Source: a candidate division CSSED10-310 bacterium (GTDB lineage: Bacteria; CSSED10-310; JAFGDC01). Taken from it: a stretch of DNA of 7,450 nt. The notes under the pieces are model-generated. The model saw only the letters and a program-made list of their open reading frames with translations. It searched no databases and was not told the DNA's origin. Of this stretch, positions 1 through 5,699 are shown in pieces (positions within the stretch are counted from its first letter, which is position 1; every line of letters begins with the position of its first letter). The translations under genes were made by a program, and so were the position numbers. The stretch covers positions 1 to 7,450 of the forward strand of contig JAFGDC010000411.1 in the NCBI GenBank assembly GCA_016932295.1, written 5' to 3'.

Positions 1-514
1 CCACGCAGGTGGCGTAATCGGTGACCGAGCAGGCGCCGGTGGCGGGATCGCAGCAAGCGCCGTCGGTGATGGGGTCGCACACCAGTTCGGCTGTATAGTC
101 CCACGGACCCCAACTGCAGGAGTACCCGCTGAATACGCTCGGAGCCACGAAGAACCAGTAGGTGCCGGGCAACGCCGCGTACTGAACAGAGGCTGGCGTG
201 CAGGCAGCCGCGGTGGTGTAAGGAGCCAGTGAACCGGTCAGGTCGGCACAGTCGCCGCTGCCAGCGGGTGATGTGGCCGCCAGTCCAAGGATAACCGCGA
301 ATTCGGCTTCCACGTTCCACGTGAACAACTGGGGCTCGGTGATGACCACTTCGTACCAGTCGGTGTCACGGGTATCGCCATCGGCGTACGCCGTGCCGCA
401 GTAAACCTCGCCGCAGTTGATGGGGATGAAGGTTTCCGTGCCGGGATCCATGTTGCAGCCGTCGTTGGTGGCATCGCCGCAGGTCTCGCCTTCCAGCAAG
501 GCACCCATGGGACA
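1..514 (-). repeat. 329-residue composite repeat, copy 2 (cut by window edge)
   Basis: The visible part, residues 974-1144, aligns with residues 645-815 without a gap; I count 102 of 170 identical (60%). Conserved landmarks are CGDATNDGCNMDPG, ADGDTRDTDW, GSGDCADLTG, FVAPSV and GACC at 1125. By analogy with copy 1, a CDPNPCP stretch and a PPC-like domain should follow past the left edge. Confidence 0.85.
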
Positions 515-3433
515 CTCGACCGTGCAGGGCTCGCAGACATCGATGATCAGCGTGTAATCGAAGCAGGTGGGTGACGGCCAGGTGTCGATCATCACGTAGT
601 AGGTGCCGGCCGGGAAGGTCATGCAGGGCAGGCTGTGCGGGGCGGCGCTGCTAAGGGTGCTGAGGGCTATGCAGCTGTCGTCGGGCGGGCAGGAGTCATC
701 GATACAAATACCCGTCCAGGTGTAGGTACCGGGATCCAGGGTGATCTGGAACGCCGTCGGTGTGGTCACGGTGATCTCGTAAATGACGTCTTCGCCGCCG
801 TCATAATAACCCAGGCAGGTGTTCGCATAGTCGTTGTCGGCGCCGCACGTGGTTCCGGCATCACTAACGGGCAGATCGGCCGGGAGCGTGAGGGTGAACG
901 GGAGCATGCAGTTGTCGCCTTCCATCGGGCAGGGGTTGGGATCGCAGACCTCGCCAGGCAGCCAGTAGTCGGCCGAGCCATACAGCGCGATGCAGCCGGC
1001 CAGGTCGGTCACGGTGCAGGTGCTGTCGATCGGGCTGCAGCAGGCGCCACTGGTGACGGGCTCGCAGGTGAGAGATGCGACATAGTCGTAAGGACCGGTC
1101 GAGCAGGGATAACCACTGTATACGCTAGGGGCGACGAACAACCAGTGGGTACCCGGGCCGAGCATTGCCTGCACGGCGATTTCCTGGCATTCGGTGCCGG
1201 TGGCATAGGGCTCGAGATACCCGGTCAGGTCGGCACAGTCGCCGGAACCGGGGTTGGTGGATTCCAGGAACCCGGCAATCACGGTGAATTCGGCTTCGAC
1301 GGTGAAGGTTACGGTCTGGTAGTCGGTCAATACGATCTCGAACCAGTCGGTATCCCTGGTTGTGCCATCGGCGAAAGAGAGACCGCAATAGACATCGTCG
1401 CAGGCCAGCGGGGTGAAGATTTCGAAACCGGGATCCATGTTGCAGCCGCCGTTCGTGTCATCGCCGCAGGGCTCGCCTTCATCCAGCGCGCCGGGGGGGC
1501 AGAGAACGACGCAGGGGCATGGATTGGGATCGCAGGTCACGCCGGGGATGAAGTTGCCGGGACCGTAAAGGCTGACGCAGATCAACTCGCTGGTCACCTG
1601 GCATTCGCCGGTCAGAGGATTGCAGCAGGCGCCTTCGCCGCAGGGCGGAACCAGGTCGGCGCACAGGGTGTTCATTGCGAACCGAGAACCGGGCGGACAC
1701 TCGCTGAAGAGCACATCGTCCTGGCACACGCCGGTGGAATCATCACAGCAGGCACCGGTGAACGAAACGCCCGTGGCGGTCAAACAGAAGCCGCGTTGAA
1801 AGCCGGTGTCGGTCCATGAGGTGCCGTTAAACTGCAATGACGTGGCGCCGGCACTGGGTGCAGCGCTGCTGTCCCACAGCAACCAGCACGAAGGATTGGC
1901 ATCGGTGCTCTGGATACCCACCCAGCCGGACGGAAGCGTGCAGCAGGGATCTAGGTTGATGACGAATTCGTACATCGGGTAGATGCTGAAGAGATCGCCG
2001 GTATCCGTCGCCACCGCGGGGACATCCAGGTACTCGCAGACCACGACGCCGGTCGTGCTGGGATTGTCGTCATAGAAGAACACGTTGAAGGTTACCGGAT
2101 CCATGGTGCAGGAAACCCACGAACTACCATTGTGGTACAACGTCAAACCCCAGAAGTGCAGGTCGCAGATGGGATCTGCCAGGCCGGTAAAATCGTCGGC
2201 CACCAGGTAGCCGCCGGTTTCCTCTGACCTGGAGCAGCTCCAGGAGTCATCCGGACCATGGCCGCCCTGGGAGAAGATGGAATCCACCGGGCAGTCGTAG
2301 TAAGGATCGAACACACCGCCACCGGTGACTTCCAGGGTGTAGGTACCGGAACCGCCGCCGTAGCCGTCAACCACGATGTAGTAGGTGTTGCCCGCGGTGA
2401 CCGCCATCAACGGAATCTGCGACACGTAGGAGCTGTAGTAGGGGGAGGAACAGGAGTCGTCGTTGCAGGCATAGTAGGGGGAAGCACAGGTGTTCTCGTA
2501 GACGAACATCTTGGTGTCGTAATCGGTGTATCCCACGCACAGCGTGATGTCGATGTTGTCGTCGGCCAGCGGGGTGTAGGCGTACACCACGTCGGGTGAC
2601 GTGGAGCTATACGGGCACGCCTCTTCGTAATTGTTGACACGTCCAGTGGTCACGTTGGTGTCCGTGTAAGGCAGAGAGGCAATCACCCACGGGTTGGAGC
2701 AATCCTCTCCAGGATCCACGGTGCCGCCGCCGGTGACTTCCAGCGTGTAGGTGCCTTCAACGCCGCCGTAACCGTCCACTACGATGTAGTAAGTATTGTA
2801 GGCGGTGACCGCCATTCCCGAAATGGAAGAAACATAGTCGCTGTAGTACGGCGCGGAACAGGAATCGTCGTTGCAGGCGTAGTAGGGGGAAACACAGGTG
2901 TTCTCGTAGACGAACATCTTGGTGTCGTAATCGGTGTCGCCAACACACAAGGTGAGGTCGATGGTGTCATCAGCCGTGGGGGTATAGGAGTAGACCACAT
3001 CACCCGAGGTCGAGCTGTAGTTACACTGTTCCTCATAGTCGTCCGTAAAACCCACGTTGGAGCCAGTGGCGGTGTAGGGCAGTGAAGCAATCACCGTCGC
3101 GGTGGCGCATGTGTCGCCGCCCTGGCGGCCGCCCAGCGGCTTTGCCTCATCCACCACGGCACGCACGGCCTGATCAGCGTACCGCGCCACCGACTTCACA
3201 TCCGGGCCCTGGCTGGGATGCATGACCGACGCAGCCTTTGAAGCCAACGGTTTAGTCAGTGCATTCTCGCTCATGCGAACGACGCCGTGCGTGCCCGTTG
3301 CATTGGGCATCGTGCTCAGCGCCGTATCCGCAGGCGCCTTGCTCAAGGTCGCCCCCGTGCCGGCCAATGCCGCCGGCAAGATGGTACACGATACGATCAG
3401 AAGCAGAGGAAGGAAAAATTTCTTCCGTCCCAT
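1..3433 (-). CDS. Giant exported Cys-rich repeat protein (PPC-like and GACC modules), 3' end beyond window
   Basis: One uninterrupted frame encodes at least 1,144 residues; the C-terminus lies off the left edge. The ATG at 3433 follows AGGAGG (3445-3440) by 6 nt; an in-frame ATG at 3439 abuts that site and is too close. Residues 1-24 form a signal peptide (MGRKK, a hydrophobic core, then ALA before G25). Residues 25-106 are a linker. Next come two PPC-like domains (109-244, 245-380) with DVVY, YDTKMFVYENTC and YYIVVDGYGG motifs. Residues 381 to about 555 form another exported beta-type domain (ADDF, FFYDD, WLLWDSS, FCLT motifs). GACC cysteine modules start at 560, 601, 796 and 1125, some ending CDPNPCP. 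A 329-residue unit starts at C645 and repeats at C974. I count about 70 cysteines, which suggests a disulfide-stabilised extracellular protein. PPC-like domains usually accompany secreted enzymes or surface proteins. No catalytic domain, dockerin or sorting signal is visible, so the function is unknown; adhesin, surface-layer or protease partner are all possible. Confidence 0.9.
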   Translation of the reverse strand, partial: MGRKKFFLPLLLIVSCTILPAALAGTGATLSKAPADTALSTMPNATGTHGVVRMSENALTKPLASKAASVMHPSQGPDVKSVARYADQAVRAVVDEAKPLGGRQGGDTCATATVIASLPYTATGSNVGFTDDYEEQCNYSSTSGDVVYSYTPTADDTIDLTLCVGDTDYDTKMFVYENTCVSPYYACNDDSCSAPYYSDYVSSISGMAVTAYNTYYIVVDGYGGVEGTYTLEVTGGGTVDPGEDCSNPWVIASLPYTDTNVTTGRVNNYEEACPYSSTSPDVVYAYTPLADDNIDITLCVGYTDYDTKMFVYENTCASPYYACNDDSCSSPYYSSYVSQIPLMAVTAGNTYYIVVDGYGGGSGTYTLEVTGGGVFDPYYDCPVDSIFSQGGHGPDDSWSCSRSEETGGYLVADDFTGLADPICDLHFWGLTLYHNGSSWVSCTMDPVTFNVFFYDDNPSTTGVVVCEYLDVPAVATDTGDLFSIYPMYEFVINLDPCCTLPSGWVGIQSTDANPSCWLLWDSSAAPSAGATSLQFNGTSWTDTGFQRGFCLTATGVSFTGACCDDSTGVCQDDVLFSECPPGSRFAMNTLCADLVPPCGEGACCNPLTGECQVTSELICVSLYGPGNFIPGVTCDPNPCPCVVLCPPGALDEGEPCGDDTNGGCNMDPGFEIFTPLACDDVYCGLSFADGTTRDTDWFEIVLTDYQTVTFTVEAEFTVIAGFLESTNPGSGDCADLTGYLEPYATGTECQEIAVQAMLGPGTHWLFVAPSVYSGYPCSTGPYDYVASLTCEPVTSGACCSPIDSTCTVTDLAGCIALYGSADYWLPGEVCDPNPCPMEGDNCMLPFTLTLPADLPVSDAGTTCGADNDYANTCLGYYDGGEDVIYEITVTTPTAFQITLDPGTYTWTGICIDDSCPPDDSCIALSTLSSAAPHSLPCMTFPAGTYYVMIDTWPSPTCFDYTLIIDVCEPCTVECPMGALLEGETCGDATNDGCNMDPGTETFIPINCGEVYCGTAYADGDTRDTDWYEVVITEPQLFTWNVEAEFAVILGLAATSPAGSGDCADLTGSLAPYTTAAACTPASVQYAALPGTYWFFVAPSVFSGYSCSWGPWDYTAELVCDPITDGACCDPATGACSVTDYATCV
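515..1501 (-). repeat. 329-residue composite repeat, copy 1
   Basis: This copy covers residues 645-973. It holds three parts: a domain of about 150 residues with CGDDTNGGCNMDPG, ADGTTRDTDW and GSGDCADLTG motifs; a GACC cysteine module (796 to about 836, ending CDPNPCP); and a second PPC-like domain (about 842-965) with GGEDVIYEI and GTYYVMIDTWP motifs. The unit starts again at C974, and both C645/C974 and GACC796/GACC1125 are offset by exactly 329 residues. Confidence 0.85.
2294..2701 (-). repeat. 136-residue PPC-like repeat, copy 2
   Basis: This copy covers residues 245-380, directly in tandem with copy 1 and of exactly the same length (408 bp). It keeps all six cysteines, the VIASLPYT start, the YDTKMFVYENTC core and the TLEVTGGG end. 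The next module begins at C381, so the junction cysteines C109, C245 and C381 are evenly spaced. Confidence 0.9.
2702..3109 (-). repeat. 136-residue PPC-like repeat, copy 1
   Basis: This copy covers residues 109-244 of the exported protein, starting at the Cys of DTCATAT. It aligns with copy 2 over all 136 positions without a gap; I count 102 identical residues (75%). Each copy has six cysteines at the same positions and a YYIVVDGYGG motif typical of PPC-like beta-sandwich domains. The DNA at 2893-2937 is identical to 2485-2529 for 45 nt, which points to recent duplication or gene conversion. Confidence 0.9.
3360..3433 (-). other. Signal peptide of the giant exported protein
   Basis: The first 24 residues have a basic n-region (MGRKK), a hydrophobic core (FFLPLLLIV) and an ALA motif before G25, as expected for signal peptidase I. 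A competing lipobox-like site, I13-V14-S15-C16, would give a lipoprotein with a lipidated C16. The ALA site fits a signal peptide of usual length, while the lipobox leaves a short 10-residue core. I favour Sec export with signal peptidase I but cannot exclude membrane anchoring through C16. Confidence 0.75.
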
Positions 3434-3439
3434 TAACAT

Positions 3440-3445
3440 CCTCCT
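3440..3445 (-). promoter_or_regulatory. Ribosome binding site AGGAGG for the exported protein
   Basis: AGGAGG lies 6 nt before the ATG at 3433 and decides between two in-frame ATGs (3439 and 3433) in favour of the second. Confidence 0.8.
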
Positions 3446-3474
3446 GTTGATTTTGTTAGCGAAACAACCAGTTT

Positions 3475-3519
3475 AAAAAAAAGACAAGAAGCTACTTCTA
3501 CCGAATCATCACCTCCTTT
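3475..3519 (-). promoter_or_regulatory. Leader with 16S-complementary element, small hairpin and T8 run (attenuator-like)
   Basis: Read on the minus strand, AAAGGAGGTGAT (3519-3508) matches the complement of the canonical 16S rRNA 3' tail over 12 nt. It runs into ATG ATT CGG TAG (3509-3498), only 2 nt from GGAGG. A hairpin follows, AGAAG-TAG-CTTCT (3499-3487), and after four bases a run of eight T (3482-3475). The true ribosome binding site lies 30 nt further on. This order resembles a translation-sensitive terminator or a ribosome standby site. The hairpin is weak (5 bp, two of them GC), so function is inferred only. Confidence 0.3.
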
Positions 3520-3607
3520 GCAGCGCAGAATTTTTTTCCGATCCATCCGTTCACACACCTTGTTGGAACAAAGGAAACACGTTCATTTTTTCTGATCAAG
3601 TACCACT

Positions 3608-3635
3608 AGTTTAATGGGAAAAAATGAAAAAGCAA
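3608..3635 (-). promoter_or_regulatory. Possible promoter of the exported protein gene
   Basis: TTGCTT (3635-3630) and TAAACT (3613-3608) are separated by 16 nt in a strongly AT-rich stretch upstream of the gene. The match to sigma70 consensus is 7 of 12, which is modest. A start near 3601 would leave a leader of about 168 nt containing the 16S-complementary element. Confidence 0.25.
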
Positions 3636-3639
3636 CAAT

Positions 3640-3656
3640 AAAGTACTAAGTACTTT
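3640..3656. promoter_or_regulatory. 17-bp palindrome, candidate operator
   Basis: AAAGTACT and AGTACTTT flank one central A, giving perfect 8-bp arms. The site sits 4 bp upstream of the possible -35 box of the exported protein gene, a suitable place for a dimeric regulator. No regulator gene is present in the window, and the family cannot be named from the motif. Confidence 0.4.
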
Positions 3657-3686
3657 CGTAGTATCGTTTCAGGAAAGGATTATTAT

Positions 3687-3749
3687 CGAAGCAATCGGCA
3701 GAGCCATTCATGTTGCTTCGTGGAACCTGGCCTCCACCCGGTTGGTTCC
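3687..3749. repeat. Two adjacent inverted repeats in the intergenic region
   Basis: CGAAGCAA (3687-3694) is matched by TTGCTTCG (3713-3720) across 18 nt. Immediately beside it GGAACC (3722-3727) is matched by GGTTCC (3744-3749) across 16 nt. On the minus strand the first is followed by ATAATAATCC, which is AT-rich but not a U-run. They may be a secondary terminator of the etfBA transcript or protein binding sites; the sequence does not decide. Confidence 0.35.
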
Positions 3750-3816
3750 GATCAAAGGTTTGCACTGCAATCACCCCTGATCCGCCATCAGCGAGCGCAC
3801 ACTAAGAATCCCATTC

Positions 3817-3851
3817 ATTCCCGCCGGAATCGTGCCGCCGGTCCAGGCACG
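3817..3851 (-). terminator. Hairpin pair just downstream of etfA
   Basis: CGTGCC (3831-3836) pairs with GGCACG (3846-3851) around a 9-nt loop, starting about 20 nt after the etfA stop. It is directly followed by ATTCC-CGCC-GGAAT (3817-3830). No U-run follows on the minus strand, so a classical intrinsic terminator is not shown; these may protect the mRNA 3' end or act with Rho. Confidence 0.35.
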
Positions 3852-3871
3852 TCACACCCTTTCCCTTTTCT

Positions 3872-4846
3872 TCAATTTACGACTTTTTTAATCTCCTCCA
3901 CCAAGGCCGGCACCACCTCGAAGAGATCTCCCACGATCCCATAGTCCGCCACCTGGAAGATAGCCGCCTCAGGATCCTTGTTGATCGCCACGATGACCTT
4001 GGAATTGGACATCCCGGCCAGGTGCTGGATAGCGCCTGAAATCCCGCATGCGATATACAGTGACGGAGTGACCACCTTACCGGTCTGCCCGACCTGCTGC
4101 GCATGCTCGATCCACCCGGCATCCACCGCGGCCCGGGAAGCACCCACCACTCCATTGAGGACCTCCGCCAATGGTTCCAGCACCGCAAAATTCGCGGCGC
4201 CGCCCAGACCACGGCCACCGGATACGATCACATCCGCTTCGGTCACATCCAGCCGGCCGCCGCCGGCCGCCACGAACTCCCGGAACACCGACTTGATGTC
4301 CGAGGCGGCCAGATCGGTCAACGATTCCACCTGGGCCTCACCACCAATACCAGCAACCGCCGTGAACATCTTCGGCCGCAGGGTCACCACCTGGGGCACA
4401 GACCTCGACGACATGACGGCATATGCTTTGCCTGCATAGATCGGGCGAGTGAAGACAAGGCGGTCATCGCGCCACTCCATGCCGATCACATCCGCCAGGA
4501 AACCGGCATCCAAACGGGCGGCGACCCGGGGACCGAAATCCTTCCCTTCCGCTGATGAAGTCAGAATCACGTAGTCCGCGCCGACACTTCGCGCCGCCTT
4601 GGCGATGGCGGCGGCATACGCTTCGGCCGAATATGCGCCGAACAATTCATGCCGACCCTGGACAACCCGATGCGCGCCATATTCACCCAGCCGCGCCAAA
4701 CCGTCGATCGGCCCGGACCCCAGGGCCAGCGCCACCACTTCACCAGCGCTTCGATCCGCCATTGCCCTTGCCGCAGACACCGCCTCCATGGCGACCGAAC
4801 GCACCACTCCCTGCCTCTGCTCCGCAAACACCAGAAAAACAGCCAT
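3872..4846 (-). CDS. etfA: Electron transfer flavoprotein, alpha subunit
   Basis: This 324-residue protein has the usual length for EtfA. With EtfB it forms the soluble cytoplasmic FAD-containing heterodimer that takes electrons from acyl-CoA dehydrogenase-type enzymes and passes them to an ETF:quinone oxidoreductase or similar acceptor. The N-terminal Rossmann-like domain spans about residues 1-190. The C-terminal FAD domain has the family landmarks in order: SGGRG (209-213), [11 protein letters not shown] (235-245), QTGK (254-257), [13 protein letters not shown] (263-275), NKDP (289-292) and ADYGIVGD (300-307). No FAD-binding motif is missing. The ATG at 4846 follows AGGAGGAG with normal spacing. 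The gene lies 36 nt after etfB, so the two should be co-transcribed; hairpins after the stop probably end the unit. No dehydrogenase, FixCX-like or quinone oxidoreductase partner is in view, so the electron donor and acceptor are unknown. Confidence 0.95.
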   Translation of the reverse strand: MAVFLVFAEQRQGVVRSVAMEAVSAARAMADRSAGEVVALALGSGPIDGLARLGEYGAHRVVQGRHELFGAYSAEAYAAAIAKAARSVGADYVILTSSAEGKDFGPRVAARLDAGFLADVIGMEWRDDRLVFTRPIYAGKAYAVMSSRSVPQVVTLRPKMFTAVAGIGGEAQVESLTDLAASDIKSVFREFVAAGGGRLDVTEADVIVSGGRGLGGAANFAVLEPLAEVLNGVVGASRAAVDAGWIEHAQQVGQTGKVVTPSLYIACGISGAIQHLAGMSNSKVIVAINKDPEAAIFQVADYGIVGDLFEVVPALVEEIKKVVN

Positions 4847-4882
4847 GTGAAACTCCTCCTCCCAGTACGGTTGCCGGCCCGG

Positions 4883-5623
4883 TCAGATGACCTTGGCTTC
4901 GACCCGCAGCAGCTCAACCAGTTTCGGTACCGCAGCCACACCATCACCGACGATTTTGCCCGGTGGCCGCGGCGGAGGAGCTTGCAGCTCCAACACTGAA
5001 AACTTCGCTTCCACCTTCTCAGGCGCTTTGCTATCCATCGGTTTGCGCTTCGCCTGCATGATCCCCCGCAAGGAAGGATAACGCGGTTCGTTCAAGCCTT
5101 TGTCAGCCGTGACCACCGCCGGCAACGGCAACTCCATGACATGTGCACCGCCCTCGATGGGCATGCGCGCCACAACCCGGTCCGCGGCCACTTCCAGATT
5201 ATCGATGCTGCTGACGCAGGGTAATCCGAGCAACTCCGCCACCATCGGTCCAACCGCCGCAGCGCCGTCATCCACCGCCATCTTGCCGAACAACAAAAGG
5301 TCGAACGATTCCCCCATCAGCGCCGCCGCCAGGATTCGCGCCGTGGCATAGGTGTCTCCAGCCGGCGCCTCAGCCTCCAGATACACAGCCCGATCCGCAC
5401 CCATGGCAAGCGCGTTGCGGATCTCCTTCACCGCATCGCGGCCCAGCGTCATGATGACGACTTCTCCACCCATGGATTCCTGGATCTTCAATGCCTCCTC
5501 GACGGCGTATTCGTCGTAAGGATTGACGATATAGGAAAAATCGGAAGTATCGATGTCCGTCCCGGAGATCACTATCCTGGATTCCGTATCCGGCACTCGT
5601 TTGACAAAGACGATGATCTTCAC
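4883..5623 (-). CDS. etfB: Electron transfer flavoprotein, beta subunit
   Basis: This 246-residue protein matches EtfB over its full length. It begins MKIIVFVKRVPDT and carries VNPYDEYAVEEAL (33-45), GKMAVDDGAAAVGP (113-126), the loop region that contacts the second nucleotide, and TADKGLNEPRYPSLRG (172-187), the EtfB signature segment. In classical ETFs this subunit binds structural AMP; in bifurcating ETFs it binds a second FAD. I cannot assign the type from sequence alone. The start is GTG at 5623, supported by AAGGAGG (5636-5630) 6 nt upstream. Its order before etfA is the common bacterial one. The tail (about 217-246) is proline-rich, then ends in a helix. Expression probably comes from the promoter at 5699-5671, with possible read-through from the radical SAM gene. 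Confidence 0.95.
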   Translation of the reverse strand: MKIIVFVKRVPDTESRIVISGTDIDTSDFSYIVNPYDEYAVEEALKIQESMGGEVVIMTLGRDAVKEIRNALAMGADRAVYLEAEAPAGDTYATARILAAALMGESFDLLLFGKMAVDDGAAAVGPMVAELLGLPCVSSIDNLEVAADRVVARMPIEGGAHVMELPLPAVVTADKGLNEPRYPSLRGIMQAKRKPMDSKAPEKVEAKFSVLELQAPPPRPPGKIVGDGVAAVPKLVELLRVEAKVI

Positions 5624-5670
5624 TCGGGTCCTCCTTGCCTGTGGTCAATTCGTTTCATGCACTTCGGATC

Positions 5671-5699
5671 AAAATACCGATTTCAACACACTGCGTCAA
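5671..5699 (-). promoter_or_regulatory. Sigma70-like promoter for etfBA
   Basis: TTGACG (5699-5694) and TATTTT (5676-5671) are separated by exactly 17 nt, matching consensus at 5 of 6 and 4 of 6 positions. The -35 box overlaps the TGA stop of the radical SAM gene (5698-5696). Transcription would start near 5664, leaving about 40 nt of leader before the etfB GTG. It suggests etfBA can be expressed apart from the upstream gene. Confidence 0.5.

Larger units (their letters stand above)
3434..3871. other. Intergenic region between etfA and the exported protein gene
   Basis: This 438-bp stretch holds no convincing gene on either strand. The part next to etfA (3720-3871) is GC-balanced and rich in short inverted repeats. 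The part next to the exported gene (about 3460-3710) is clearly AT-rich, with several A/T runs, the 17-bp palindrome and the leader elements. A further small inverted repeat, TTGTT-GG-AACAA, lies at 3560-3571. I see no tRNA-like or riboswitch-like fold. Confidence 0.7.

Noticed and set aside
635..1819. 394-codon open frame on the plus strand
   Set aside because: It lies fully antisense to the exported protein, whose minus-strand frame shows two gap-free repeat families and conserved domain motifs. The plus frame is an open-frame by-product of GC-rich coding DNA and resembles no family I know.
2485..2937. Direct repeats of 45 nt, 408 bp apart, as a possible CRISPR or mobile element
   Set aside because: There are only two copies, they lie inside coding domain repeats in frame, and there is no spacer pattern or transposase.
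3222..3476. Plus-strand frame of 84 codons over the signal peptide region
   Set aside because: It is antisense to the exported protein's start and leader and has no supporting ribosome binding site or family resemblance.
3508..3519. Plus-strand ATCACCTCCTTT, identical to the canonical 16S rRNA 3' end
   Set aside because: Only 12 nt match and no rRNA sequence precedes it, so it is not an rRNA gene. It is better read on the minus strand as an SD-like leader element.
3720..3944. Plus-strand 74-codon frame starting at GTG across the intergenic region
   Set aside because: It has no ribosome binding site, consists of low-information sequence, and its end runs antisense into etfA.
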